Part shown: piece after piece, positions 9,117 to 18,307 of the stretch
Numbering within the stretch: position 1 is the stretch's first letter
Layout: every line of letters starts with the position of its first letter
Source of the DNA: Chondrocystis sp. NIES-4102
GTDB lineage: Bacteria; Cyanobacteriota; Cyanobacteriia; Cyanobacteriales; Xenococcaceae
Assembly: GCA_002368355.1 (NCBI GenBank)
Contig: AP018281.1
Location: forward strand, 2,356,001-2,420,000
Direction: 5' to 3'
DNA: 64,000 nucleotides
Made by a program: the position numbers and the translations under genes
Notes under the pieces: generated by a model
What the model saw: only the letters and a program-made list of their open reading frames with translations
Told to the model about the DNA's origin: nothing
The model's database searches: none

Positions 9117-10002
9117 GAAAATCAACAAACGCCCACACAGCATGGGATAGATCAGTATTTTTAGGAGTAGCAGCCACCACAATACGCTGTAAAGGTTGAG
9201 GAAGACGCAAAACCGCCACACCTTCGGGTAAATGAAACACCGACAACTGAGGCAAAATAGCTGCACCTGAGCCTGTAGCCACCAAATTAACTATTGTGTC
9301 ACTTTCCCTGACTTGCTCATTCGGTTTAAATTCATACCCTTGATCCTCAAAATACTTTTGTATCTCTAGAAAACAACTGTTTTGATTAGGATAGGAAATA
9401 ATCGGTAAGCTTAACAATTGTGTCCAACTAATACTAATATCCTCAGATGCCACTTGGTTTTGATCTCCAATATCAATTAGATCCGAATTAGCTGGCAAAA
9501 TCACAATATAATCATCTCGTAATACTTCAATAGTATCAAGATCCTTATTTCCAGAAGCGATAGTAAAACCAATGTCCGCTTGTCCCTCATAGACCATTTG
9601 TTCTACTTGTGGACAATCCTTTTCCTCAATAATTTTGACATCAATTTGAGGATATCTAAGCTTAAACTCGGCTCGAATTCTAGGTAATAGCTGGGCTGCT
9701 GCGCCTCTAAAAGCCGAAATCCTAATTTTTCCCCCATTCAAACTGCGATAACTATTAGCTTCTTCCCTAATATCATCAACAGACTTTAAAATTTGGTAAC
9801 AGTGCTTTAAAACATTTTCCCCAATGGGAGTAAGATTGACACCTTTTTTGCCCCGAAACAACAATTGCACACCTAAATCACTTTCCAAAGTTGCGATCGC
9901 ATGACTAATAGTAGGCTGAGTCAAATCTAATTCAATAGCTGCCTGACTGAATTTGCCATACTTAGCTACTGCAACAAACGACTTAATCTGGGAAAGTTTC
10001 AT
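9100..10002 (-). CDS. LysR-family transcriptional regulator
   Basis: A LysR regulator of 300 residues when started at ATG 10002 (MKLSQIKSF). The frame is open further upstream, but that extension would overlap the cysteine desulfurase gene and does not look like a LysR N-terminus. The winged helix-turn-helix spans residues 1-60 (SQAAIELDLTQPTISHAIATLE). A periplasmic-binding-protein-like effector domain follows from about residue 90. It starts 58 bp after the desulfurase gene on the same strand, so they may be co-transcribed. The effector and regulon are unknown. Confidence 0.9.
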   Translation of the reverse strand: MKLSQIKSFVAVAKYGKFSQAAIELDLTQPTISHAIATLESDLGVQLLFRGKKGVNLTPIGENVLKHCYQILKSVDDIREEANSYRSLNGGKIRISAFRGAAAQLLPRIRAEFKLRYPQIDVKIIEEKDCPQVEQMVYEGQADIGFTIASGNKDLDTIEVLRDDYIVILPANSDLIDIGDQNQVASEDISISWTQLLSLPIISYPNQNSCFLEIQKYFEDQGYEFKPNEQVRESDTIVNLVATGSGAAILPQLSVFHLPEGVAVLRLPQPLQRIVVAATPKNTDLSHAVWAFVDFLKQNY

Positions 10003-10060
10003 AGGGGAATTTTTCACAAATTCTCTGTCTATATTATAGATATTTTCTATAACTGTTTTT

Positions 10061-11233
10061 CTAACTAAATTGCAATTGTTTCGCCTGACGTAAAGATTCA
10101 ATAGTAGCGATCGCCTGCTGCCCAACTAAACTTATTTCCTCTAGGGTGTTAAATCTACCAATACCAAAGCGTAAAGAAGCATGGGCAAGTTTAGCATTTC
10201 GTCCCAAAGCCATAAGCACATGGGAAGGAGTAGTGTTCGTAGAAGAACAAGCAGAACCAGAGGACACGGCAACTACAGATTGTAATCCCAATAATAAAGC
10301 CGAACCATCTACACCTTCAACACTAATATTTAAATTACCAGGTAAACTTTGATTCAAATTACCATTAAGATAAATCCCTTCTAGCGGTTCAAACATCGAC
10401 CAGAGGTGTTGTTTAAGATCTAGAAGGCGCGCCGACTCCGATGACATTTGTGCTATGCCAATTTCCAACGCCTTAGCAAAGCCAACTATTTGGGGTGTAT
10501 AAAGAGTTCCAGATCTCATACCCCTTTCCTGTCCACCACCTTGAATTTGAGCAGCCAATTTAACCCTAGGATCGCGCCGACGAACATATAAAGCCCCGAT
10601 CCCTTTGGGCCCATATACCTTATGAGCAGTTAGAGACATCAAATCTATCTGCATAGCAGCCACATCCAAAGGAATTTTAGCGATCGCTTGAGCAGCGTCA
10701 GTATGAAATAAAACCCCGCGACTGTGACAAAGCTCACCTATTGCTTGTAAAGGCTGCAACACCCCAATTTCGTTATTAGCTGCCATCACCGAAACTAAAA
10801 TAGTATCCTCACGGATGGCTGAAGCTAATTGTGTCAGATCCAATAAACCATCAGGTTGCACAGGTAAATAAGTAACCTCAAAACCTAAATTCTCCAAATA
10901 AGCACAAGGATCTAATACCGCGCGATGCTCCGTTACCACAGTAATAATATGCCTACCTTGCTCAAAATACGCCTCAGCAACCCCTTTAATTGCCAAATTA
11001 TTTGCTTCCGTTGCGCCACTGGTAAACACAATCTCTTCAGGTGTAGCATTAATTATACTGGCGATCGCTTCCCTAGCTTGCTTAACCCCTGCATTAGCTT
11101 CCCAACCATATACATGACTATTAGTTGAAGGGTTTCCAAAATATTCAGTAAAATATGGCAACATAGCGTCTAACACCCGTTGATCTAAGGGGGTTGTGGC
11201 ATGGGCATCAAGATATATCGGACGTTGAGACAT
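10061..11233 (-). CDS. Class I cysteine desulfurase (IscS/NifS family)
   Basis: A 390-residue PLP enzyme that takes sulfur from cysteine for Fe-S clusters and thio-cofactors. Visible key residues are H103 (TEHRAVL), D179 (FHTDAAQ), the PLP lysine K205 (LTAHKVYGPKG) and the persulfide cysteine C329 in SSGSACSSTNTTPSHVL, the long flexible loop of the IscS/NifS class. Length is close to the family norm. No IscU or IscA gene is adjacent, and a LysR gene lies immediately downstream. The sequence does not tell a housekeeping from an accessory paralogue. Confidence 0.93.
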   Translation of the reverse strand: MSQRPIYLDAHATTPLDQRVLDAMLPYFTEYFGNPSTNSHVYGWEANAGVKQAREAIASIINATPEEIVFTSGATEANNLAIKGVAEAYFEQGRHIITVVTEHRAVLDPCAYLENLGFEVTYLPVQPDGLLDLTQLASAIREDTILVSVMAANNEIGVLQPLQAIGELCHSRGVLFHTDAAQAIAKIPLDVAAMQIDLMSLTAHKVYGPKGIGALYVRRRDPRVKLAAQIQGGGQERGMRSGTLYTPQIVGFAKALEIGIAQMSSESARLLDLKQHLWSMFEPLEGIYLNGNLNQSLPGNLNISVEGVDGSALLLGLQSVVAVSSGSACSSTNTTPSHVLMALGRNAKLAHASLRFGIGRFNTLEEISLVGQQAIATIESLRQAKQLQFS

Positions 11234-11674
11234 GAAAACTTATTTAATGGGAATTTCCTACAGCCATATTTTATCGTTTTGTAGAATGGCTTATTTATTC
11301 AACTATACGACCATAATCTCATTTAATCATGCGATCGCCGAGGCGTGGACTATGCTCAATCGTACCTCAATAGTTTTCCCGATTTTTGAAACAGAAAACG
11401 GATAATTTTTATCAGTTGCAATTACGTCTTTGAGAATTTTATTCACTTTAGGGTAAAAGTTTTAATTACTGGTGCGATCGCTCTTTATGTAGCCGAATTG
11501 AAAGCTGTTTATAATCTGCCAACTCCTGATGTAGATTGCAATGGCAATAGAGGAAAAAGCTTCTTTTTTTTGACCTATTATTGAAGAGGTGGAAATATTA
11601 CTTCTAAACTATCTGCTGTTGGAAAAAATAGTTAAGTTGATTTGTCTAGTGCCATTAGATCAAAAATAATAAAT
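11234..11674. other. Intergenic; possible decayed gene remnant
   Basis: About 440 bp between the desulfurase and VapC-like genes. A short open stretch on the plus strand near 11462-11580 reads LITGAIALYVAELKAVYNLP and runs on to a stop, but it has no good start and no recognised family. It may be a gene relic. A HIP1 site lies inside it. Confidence 0.35.
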
Positions 11675-12061
11675 TTAAATTAGCAGTTTAACTTGATATT
11701 GAGAAAATTTAGGATCAACAGTGATCAGGGTGAGATCGTTTTCGATTGCTTGTGAGATCAGCATTCTGTCAAAAGGATCTTTGTGATGTTGAGGTAAATT
11801 TTGTGTATTTAAAACACTAAAAACATCTAAAGCTAAAATTTTATATCCATCTTGTACGCAAGCCTCAAAAATCAAAGATTGTAAAGGTTTAGGTAGTTTC
11901 AGTTTTCCTTTGTTGACTTTGATAGTCATCTCCCAAATCGAAACAACTGAAAGATAAATTACATTATCAGGATATTGAATCACTCTTCTTTGTTCGTTAC
12001 TTAGTTTATCGTTGCCAGTAAGTAAGAAGATCCAAGCGCAACTATCCAGCAAGTATCTCAT
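11675..12061 (-). CDS. PIN-domain toxin (VapC-like)
   Basis: A 128-residue PIN-fold ribonuclease. Acidic residues expected for metal binding are present: D6 (YLLDSCAW), E44 (SIWEMTIKV), D95/D98 (HKDPFDRML) and D116 (LITVDPKF). The pattern matches the PIN subfamily paired with Phd/YefM antitoxins. The ATG overlaps the antitoxin stop by 4 bp, a sign of translational coupling. The toxin probably cleaves RNA when the antitoxin is degraded. No truncation is seen. Confidence 0.88.
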   Translation of the reverse strand: MRYLLDSCAWIFLLTGNDKLSNEQRRVIQYPDNVIYLSVVSIWEMTIKVNKGKLKLPKPLQSLIFEACVQDGYKILALDVFSVLNTQNLPQHHKDPFDRMLISQAIENDLTLITVDPKFSQYQVKLLI

Positions 12062-12297
12062 GCTCCAAACAAATTATTAATTTCTTCATCTTCCTCATCA
12101 AAGTCATCACTTATCATTATTTGCCCTGCGTATCTACCCCAAGGGTTTTTTGAAGTTTTCTCTTCTTCGGAAATATATTTGCTAATTATGGCTTTAGGAA
12201 TACCACGATTAGCAATGATAACTTCTTCTCCTAATTCAACTCTCTCTAGCAATTTAGATAAATTAGTTTTGGCTTGATGGATATTAACCTGTTTCAT
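12058..12297 (-). CDS. Phd/YefM-family antitoxin
   Basis: A 79-residue antitoxin. The N-terminal domain (VNIHQAKTNLSKLLERVELGEEVIIANRG) is the Phd/YefM DNA-binding fold, and the acidic C-terminal tail (SDDFDEEDEEINNLFGA) is the kind of flexible segment that wraps the toxin. It lies first in the operon with a 4 bp overlap to the PIN toxin. It should bind the toxin and repress its own promoter, which lies between 12298 and the divergent dehydrogenase gene. Confidence 0.88.
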   Translation of the reverse strand: MKQVNIHQAKTNLSKLLERVELGEEVIIANRGIPKAIISKYISEEEKTSKNPWGRYAGQIMISDDFDEEDEEINNLFGA

Positions 12298-12432
12298 AGC
12301 TAAGTCAAATAAACTAAGTTTAGTCTAATCTATAGTTAACACGATTAAACAAATTTTATAAAAATTGTTAGCATCAAAAGCAGCAAGTTACGCTAGTTTA
12401 TATAGCTCTAGTGACTGAGACAATAACCAAAA

Positions 12433-13800
12433 ATGGCGATCGCAACTATTAATCCTGCAACAGGGGAAACTCTCAAAACTTTTACCCCTTTAACTGAGGC
12501 TGAAATTGAAACAAAACTGGCTTTAGCACAATCTGCTTTTATAGAATATAAAAATACTACTTTTACTCAACGTAGTCAGTGGCTTAAGCAAGCAGCAGCT
12601 ATTCTAGAAAAAGATAAACAAAAGTTTGCCCAGATCATGACAACAGAAATGGGTAAAACCTTAACTAGTGCGATCGCGGAAGTAGAAAAATGTGCTGCGG
12701 TATGTAATTTTTATGCAGAGAAAGCCCCAGAATTTTTAGAGGATCTCACCATTGCTAGTGATGCTAGTCATAGTTATGTGTCTTATCAACCATTGGGGGT
12801 AATTTTGGCGGTAATGCCTTGGAATTTTCCTTTTTGGCAAGTATTTCGCTTTGCTGCCCCTGCCCTCATGGCGGGTAATGTGGGGATACTCAAACACGCT
12901 TCTAATGTGCCTCAATGTGCAACCGCGATCGAAGAAATTATTACTCAAGCTGGCTTTCCTGGGGGGGTGTTTCAAACCCTACTAATTGAAGCTAGTCAGG
13001 TTAAAACAATTATTGCCGATGGGCGGGTAAAAGCAGCTACCTTAACAGGAAGTGAGCCTGCTGGTAAAGCTTTAGCATCGGCTGCGGGGGCAGAAATAAA
13101 AAAAGTGGTGTTGGAATTGGGAGGGAGTGATCCTTTTATCGTATTAGATAGTGCCAATATATCCGAGGCGGTAACAACGGCGGTTAAAGCAAGGATGCTA
13201 AATAATGGACAGTCTTGCATAGCAGCAAAACGTTTTATTGTTAGTGAAAAAATTGCCGATGAATTTCAATCACAACTAATTGAGCAGTTTCAGGCTTTGA
13301 CTGTTGGCGATCCTATGGCAGAAACTACGGATATTGGCCCTTTGGCAACTGATAGTATACGTGCAGAATTAAGTCAGCAAGTAGAAAGTGCGGTTAAACA
13401 GGGAGGCAAAATCTTATCTGGGGGAGAAGCAATACAAGATTTACCAGGGAACTATTTTCAGCCGACTATTATCGCTGATATACCAGTGAATGCAGCTATA
13501 GCGCAAGAGGAATTTTTTGGGCCTGTTGCCTTATTGTTTCGTGTTGCCAATTTAGATGAGGCGATCGCTTTAGCTAATAATATTCCTTTTGGCTTGGGTG
13601 CTAGTGCTTGGACGAATGACGCAGTTGAAAGGGAGCGTTTGATTAGTGAAATTGAGGCAGGAGCAGTATTTATTAATGGTATGGTGAAATCAGATCCCCG
13701 TTTGCCTTTTGGGGGAATCAAGCGATCGGGTTATGGCAGAGAGTTAAGCAGTCAAGGAATTCTAGAATTTGTCAATATCAAAACTGTCTGGATTAAATAA
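12433..13800 (+). CDS. gabD: NAD(P)-dependent succinate-semialdehyde dehydrogenase
   Basis: A 455-residue aldehyde dehydrogenase. Catalytic C262 (NNGQSCIAAKRF) and general base E228 (VLELGGSDPF) have the usual 34-residue spacing. The N-terminus MAIATINPATGE and overall length match the short SSADH clade. In cyanobacteria this enzyme, with 2-oxoglutarate decarboxylase, closes the TCA cycle by oxidising succinic semialdehyde to succinate. No decarboxylase gene is adjacent. Annotation as GabD rests on clade similarity rather than a unique motif. Confidence 0.85.
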   Translation: MAIATINPATGETLKTFTPLTEAEIETKLALAQSAFIEYKNTTFTQRSQWLKQAAAILEKDKQKFAQIMTTEMGKTLTSAIAEVEKCAAVCNFYAEKAPEFLEDLTIASDASHSYVSYQPLGVILAVMPWNFPFWQVFRFAAPALMAGNVGILKHASNVPQCATAIEEIITQAGFPGGVFQTLLIEASQVKTIIADGRVKAATLTGSEPAGKALASAAGAEIKKVVLELGGSDPFIVLDSANISEAVTTAVKARMLNNGQSCIAAKRFIVSEKIADEFQSQLIEQFQALTVGDPMAETTDIGPLATDSIRAELSQQVESAVKQGGKILSGGEAIQDLPGNYFQPTIIADIPVNAAIAQEEFFGPVALLFRVANLDEAIALANNIPFGLGASAWTNDAVERERLISEIEAGAVFINGMVKSDPRLPFGGIKRSGYGRELSSQGILEFVNIKTVWIK

Positions 13801-13912
13801 TGAGATATTGCTAATATTTAACTAGTTAATCCAAGCTTATTTGAGCTTAAATATTTTAATTAAAGCTTTGTCTAGAGAACACTTAAATATTAGCCAACCC
13901 CTGGGCGGCGGT

Positions 13913-14410
13913 TTATTTATCTTGCCACTGACTATAGGGATATTTTGCCAAACTACTATTAAAATATTTTGCGGACTTTACCTCGCGCTCAATCCAATTG
14001 GGTAAAGTTACTTGCTGCTGTTCATCTTGCAACTCAACTTCAGCAATAATTAACCCTGCATTATCACCCCTAAATTCATCTACTTCCCAAATCAAATCAT
14101 CCTGCTCAATTTTATACCTAATTTTCTCAATCAATGGTTTGGAACATAGACTTGCCAACATTTCTTGTGCATCTTCGTAAGGAATAGCATATTCATATTC
14201 AGAACGTGTAATGCCTACAGTTTGACTTTTAATAGTTATATATCCTTGATCATCTATAATCCTTAACCTCACTGTAGTTCCATTGCCAGTTGGTATATAA
14301 CCTTGAGAATACCTACTACTATAAGCTTGTATTGTAGTAGAAAATTCAGTTTTATACTCCTGCCAGGCTGCTTTATTGACCAAATATTTACGTTCTATTT
14401 CCTTACCCAT
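13913..14410 (-). CDS. CYTH-domain protein (triphosphate tunnel enzyme family)
   Basis: A 165-residue CYTH protein. The signature EIERKYLV lies at residues 4-11, and alternating charged beta strands follow (TVRLRIID, YITIKSQTV, IWEVDEF, LIIAEVELQ), which form the tunnel binding triphosphates and metal ions. Known members hydrolyse inorganic triphosphate or thiamine triphosphate, or cyclise ATP. Which applies here is not evident. The gene is divergent from the P-II paralogue with 106 bp between them. Confidence 0.9.
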   Translation of the reverse strand: MGKEIERKYLVNKAAWQEYKTEFSTTIQAYSSRYSQGYIPTGNGTTVRLRIIDDQGYITIKSQTVGITRSEYEYAIPYEDAQEMLASLCSKPLIEKIRYKIEQDDLIWEVDEFRGDNAGLIIAEVELQDEQQQVTLPNWIEREVKSAKYFNSSLAKYPYSQWQDK

Positions 14411-14516
14411 TTATTTTTCCTATCAACACCCAAAATATAATATATAGCAATTATCAGATGTCTAAAACAATTAAATAAACTAACTGTAATTGTTAATAAA
14501 TATATAGGTATAGAAA

Positions 14517-14855
14517 TTGAAAAAAATAACAGCGATTATTCATGCTCACAAACTCAATGATGTCCAATCAAGTTTAATAACCTCTGGAGTAATTGGCATG
14601 ACAGTTACGGAAATCAAAAACTATGGACATAATAAGGGATCTATTAGTCGCTATCGAGGTACAGAGTATCGAGTAGAATTTGGCATTAAAACTAAAATAG
14701 AAGTAATTGTTGAAGCAGAATTAGCAGATTTAGTAGCTCAAGAAATATCCCTTGCAGGTCGTACTGGAGAAATTGGTGATGGTAAAATTTTTATCGAGGA
14801 AGTCGAGCAAGTAGTACGAATTAGAACAAAAGAAACAGGAATAACAGCTATTTGA
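14517..14855 (+). CDS. Divergent P-II (GlnB-like) signal protein
   Basis: A 112-residue P-II protein, aligned end to end with canonical GlnB without gaps. The start is TTG at 14517, since an in-frame TAG lies just upstream and MKKI matches the family N-terminus. The C-terminal nucleotide motif RTGEIGDGKIF (82-92), K58 and the RIRT segment are kept. Differences at sites important in canonical P-II are R9 to H, F11 to H, R38 to H, Q39 to N, and the phosphorylated S49 to T. Q39 normally helps hold Mg-ATP and 2-oxoglutarate, so ligand response may be altered. It is probably a paralogue and not the housekeeping GlnB. Confidence 0.85.
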   Translation: MKKITAIIHAHKLNDVQSSLITSGVIGMTVTEIKNYGHNKGSISRYRGTEYRVEFGIKTKIEVIVEAELADLVAQEISLAGRTGEIGDGKIFIEEVEQVVRIRTKETGITAI

Positions 14856-14946
14856 ACTATAATTTATTACTTAAGTAGAAGCGATAGTTACAAATGAATT
14901 ATGTCATAAGTGTAAATTTTTTCCTATTTATACTAATATTTTAAAA

Positions 14947-15390
14947 TTAGACAATAAAATTATTTTTTTCCCCTTGGGCAGCTTGCCAACTGCGAGCATC
15001 ATAATATAAATCAGCCAAAGTAATACTATATAAAGCTTCTTTAAACTTTTGATGTAATCGTTGCCACAAGCTAAAAGTTACCCAATCTTCAGCTAAATAA
15101 TTATCAGGAGAATAATTGCTTAAAGGCTCGATAGTTTCCCCCACAGCTTCTAAAACTTTGCCTAAAGAAATTTGTTCGGGTTTAAAGGCTAATTGATATC
15201 CTCCTTTGGCCCCCCTAACAGATTTAACAATTCCCGCTTTGCGCATTTCAATCAATAACTTTTCTAAATAAGGTGCAGGTAGATCTTGTCGTTGAGCGAT
15301 CATTTTTACTGATGCTGGTTGATATCCTGGTTGCAAACTAAGGTCTAATAATGCTTTGACACTATAATGACCACGAGTAGTTAATTTCAT
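14947..15390 (-). CDS. Rrf2-family transcriptional regulator without cluster cysteines
   Basis: A 147-residue Rrf2 winged-helix regulator. The DNA-binding part is at residues 1-80 (KLTTRGHYSVKALLDLS, then YLEKLLIEMRKAGIVKSVRGAKGGYQLA). IscR-type members carry three cysteines for a [2Fe-2S] cluster near residues 92-106; this protein has no cysteine at all, so any sensing must differ. Synechocystis has a comparable Rrf2 protein. It is transcribed away from the cyAbrB gene, with about 250 bp between them. Confidence 0.9.
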   Translation of the reverse strand: MKLTTRGHYSVKALLDLSLQPGYQPASVKMIAQRQDLPAPYLEKLLIEMRKAGIVKSVRGAKGGYQLAFKPEQISLGKVLEAVGETIEPLSNYSPDNYLAEDWVTFSLWQRLHQKFKEALYSITLADLYYDARSWQAAQGEKNNFIV

Positions 15391-15643
15391 TATTTTATTG
15401 TTTATCCCTAGAAAAAACTTATGTATATAAGCTGATATTTTTTAGATAAAATTGGCAAGATTAATTTAAGCTAGTGCTAATTAGTTCAAGGGAGAAAAAT
15501 TTCTAATTTTATTTAGTTAATTATGCCAGGGTAAGTGTAATATAGTTCTATATGAAGATAGCAAAGTAAAATATATAAACTTTGTATAACTTTAGCTAAA
15601 AGCGAAATTGTAAACCAAATAAATTTTTAGTTGTTTCAAGTTA

Positions 15644-16030
15644 ATGGCAAAAGCAACCCAACCTCAACCTTTAATAGGTTCAGCATTAATTACTAAAGTA
15701 AAAGAACTAGGTAATCTCTCAAAAGAGGAAAAAGCTAGAGAATGTGGCTATTATACAGTCACAAAAAACAACGTAGAACGAGTTAACATGATGAAATTTC
15801 TCAATGCTCTTATAGATGCAGAAGGAATTGAACTAGATAGCACGTCTAATGGTCAAGGTAGAGGTGGACGTTCTGCCAGTTATCGTATTAGTGTACAGTC
15901 GAATGGTAACTTATTGATTGGTTCTGCATATACCAAAAAAATGGGCTTAAAACAAGGAGATGAATTTGAAATAACCTTGGGTAGAAAACATATTCACCTA
16001 CGGCAACTTGGCGTAGATGATGAGGAATAA
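15644..16030 (+). CDS. cyAbrB-type transcription factor
   Basis: A 128-residue cyanobacterial AbrB. The conserved N-terminal region (LIGSALITKVKELG, ECGYYTVTKN, VNMMKFLNALIDAEGIELD) precedes a C-terminal swapped-hairpin AbrB DNA-binding domain (NLLIGSAYTKKMGLKQGDEFEITLG), the domain order specific to cyanobacteria. cyAbrB proteins influence carbon and nitrogen gene expression. Two clades exist, and I cannot assign this copy with certainty. ATG at 15644 gives the expected N-terminus. Confidence 0.93.
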   Translation: MAKATQPQPLIGSALITKVKELGNLSKEEKARECGYYTVTKNNVERVNMMKFLNALIDAEGIELDSTSNGQGRGGRSASYRISVQSNGNLLIGSAYTKKMGLKQGDEFEITLGRKHIHLRQLGVDDEE

Positions 16031-16376
16031 AATTTAATTAAATTTTTCAAATCTGCACAATAAATTAACTATCTAAACCGTTTAAAAGCAAAAATAATAG
16101 TCTGAGGATGTGGTTGTATAAAATATAAGCAACGGGAGCATCCTCACTAAAAAAAATTATTCTCAAGATGATAGATTGCCTATATAGCATTATTAATTCA
16201 AAGTTTTAAAAACATAGGGAATTATTAATAGCTAAGGATTGCACTTAAACTCAGCAACAATCTAGCAAATAGAAAGATGTTAGCGTTTAATAGCCAATAC
16301 CCAATTAAGGGATTCAAATTTAGTTGGTTTAATCAATGTTTCTTTTGGTAGGGATAAAGCCTCAAAAGAGTCCAAA
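16031..16376. other. Convergent intergenic region with an 8-bp inverted repeat
   Basis: About 345 bp between convergent genes. TGAGGATG at 16103-16110 and CATCCTCA at 16139-16146 form a perfect 8-bp stem with a 28-base loop. An A-run follows it on the plus strand, so neither strand shows the usual stem plus U-run terminator. It may still serve as an mRNA 3' end structure for cyAbrB. Nothing else was recognised. Confidence 0.4.
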
Positions 16377-17900
16377 TCAAGTAATAAATAAATAAATATT
16401 AGAATTTTCCTGCCATTTTTGAGCTAGTTCAGATTGTGACAAAGGGATGACATGGCGATCGCTATAAAAATTAAGGCTGGGTCGATCTTGGGTCATAGAA
16501 CTATAAATAACTGCATCAGAGGGGGTATATTCCCTAATTAGTTGAGCAACAGGTTTAACAGGATCTTGAGTTTTTAATTCCCAAATCCAGTGAGGGGAGA
16601 CAACCAACAACAACAATGAGACAAAAAGACCCCAAAATAACAAAGGGATAAACTGCTTGTCATGATGGGATAGAGCAATTGCCGTAGCTGCAAAAGTAAT
16701 AGTTAATGAACCACAAATAAAAGGCAAATAAAAATCGATATATTCGCGTATTCCCCAATAAAGACCAGCAAAAGCAGCCAAAACTGCCATCAAAACCAAG
16801 CCATAACTCCAAAACCGAGGATAATCAACATAACTAGGTAAATTACGCATCAAATCCAATTGCTTACCTATAGCCAGAGCGATCGCAGGATAAAGGGGTA
16901 AGATAGACCAATAATCTTGATTAAGTAATAAATAACCTAAGACGAAATAACCCCAAATCCAAACAAATAAAAGTTTTCCCCATCCCCAGTGGATATTTTT
17001 AATTACTAATCTCAACCCAGCCAGAATCATCAATGACCAGGGTAAAACATATTGCAGACTTGCCAACACATAATCTAAAAGCGTTTGAGGCATAAAGACC
17101 TGAGCATTAGTGCGACCCATAAATAGAGTAAAGAAAGCCCCAGGAGATTGAAGTTGATTGTAATAAATACCTTCGCCTAAATACCAAGCAACCCCAGGTG
17201 CAATACCCAAAACTAACCCAGCCCAAAAATAACCACAACTAATCAGACGTGGTGTATCCCAAGCCAAAAAAGCCAATAAAATAATTAAAATTTGAATACT
17301 TAAAAGCCCCTTAGTTAAACCCATCAGCCCTAGAGCAATTCCCGCAACTACAGCAATACGTAAATCACGACGACAACGCAAAATTGCCCAAATAGCCAGT
17401 AATTCAAAGCATAGTATAGGACCCCCCAGGGTAGCCAGACGACTAAAGCGCAATACAGGTAAACAAGTTAAATACACCAAAGCCGAAAACAAAGCAGGCG
17501 ATCGAGCGACAAAAATTTCGCGCCCAATATTATAAACTAAGAGAACTGAAATACAACCCAATAAAGCCCCAGGTAGACGAGTTGCAAATTCACTCACTCC
17601 TACAAATTTATAAGCGATCGCAATTAAATTAGGTATTAATGGCGGTGTTAAATAAGGCTCTCCCCACAAAGTAGGAAAAACCCAGTTTAATGACGAGCGT
17701 GATCCTTGATAAATTTCCTTGGCAAGCTGCCCTACTGTACCTTCTTCAAGGTCTAATAAAGGTAGATCACCCAAATTCACCAAAAATAAAATCAATGCCC
17801 CTAAAAACAAACCAGCAAAACAAAAGCAATCTAACCAAATTTCAGCTTGGCGTAATTTATTAGATGAGCGTCTCCAAATAGATGTAGGATGAGATGGCAT
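16377..17900 (-). CDS. GT39-like polytopic membrane glycosyltransferase
   Basis: A 507-residue integral membrane protein with about 12 hydrophobic segments from residue 27 on. The first extracytoplasmic loop has LPLLDLEEGTVGQLAKEI, matching the acidic catalytic loop of ArnT/PMT (GT39) enzymes that use polyprenyl-linked sugar donors. The C-terminal soluble tail is short. The acceptor (lipid, protein or glycan) is unknown. It is a single gene on the minus strand. Confidence 0.82.
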   Translation of the reverse strand: MPSHPTSIWRRSSNKLRQAEIWLDCFCFAGLFLGALILFLVNLGDLPLLDLEEGTVGQLAKEIYQGSRSSLNWVFPTLWGEPYLTPPLIPNLIAIAYKFVGVSEFATRLPGALLGCISVLLVYNIGREIFVARSPALFSALVYLTCLPVLRFSRLATLGGPILCFELLAIWAILRCRRDLRIAVVAGIALGLMGLTKGLLSIQILIILLAFLAWDTPRLISCGYFWAGLVLGIAPGVAWYLGEGIYYNQLQSPGAFFTLFMGRTNAQVFMPQTLLDYVLASLQYVLPWSLMILAGLRLVIKNIHWGWGKLLFVWIWGYFVLGYLLLNQDYWSILPLYPAIALAIGKQLDLMRNLPSYVDYPRFWSYGLVLMAVLAAFAGLYWGIREYIDFYLPFICGSLTITFAATAIALSHHDKQFIPLLFWGLFVSLLLLVVSPHWIWELKTQDPVKPVAQLIREYTPSDAVIYSSMTQDRPSLNFYSDRHVIPLSQSELAQKWQENSNIYLFIT

Positions 17901-18307
17901 AACTTAGGACTGGAAAAAAATCAATTTAAATCTTATTAAGACTTATAGTTATCTCAATGGAATTTTGATTTAAGAAAGATAGTTTTAATCTTAAATTTCA
18001 ATTTTTTTGCTCAACAACATTGTCTTCATCAGTTTATCTCTTTCTGTTGATACAGATAAATCAATTGTTTAAATAGTATAGGACTTGGTATTTTCAACTA
18101 AAATGTTAAAATATTTGACAGAAAAATAGTGATAACTTATTTAAATTTAGAGTTGGTTTTACTTTCAATTTTTAAACAGTTCATCGCCATCAACAGAATT
18201 AAATCAAGTAATTTCCAGATTAATAATATTGAGCAATTAAAGAAAACAATTAGCATCATCTAACTTAATTGACAATCTGCCGAAAATAGTTATTTTAAAC
18301 TTAGCTT
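17901..18307. other. Divergent intergenic region, no gene seen
   Basis: About 407 bp of AT-rich DNA between the divergent GT39 and antiporter genes, presumably holding both promoters. I could not identify a specific operator, small gene or RNA. Confidence 0.5.

Noticed and set aside
11462-11580. Short plus-strand gene
   Set aside because: Open for about 40 codons without start codon, ribosome site or recognisable family; kept only as a possible relic.
14411-14516. NtcA box before the P-II paralogue
   Set aside because: GTA-N8-TAA is present but not TAC; one mismatch in a half-site is not enough in AT-rich DNA.
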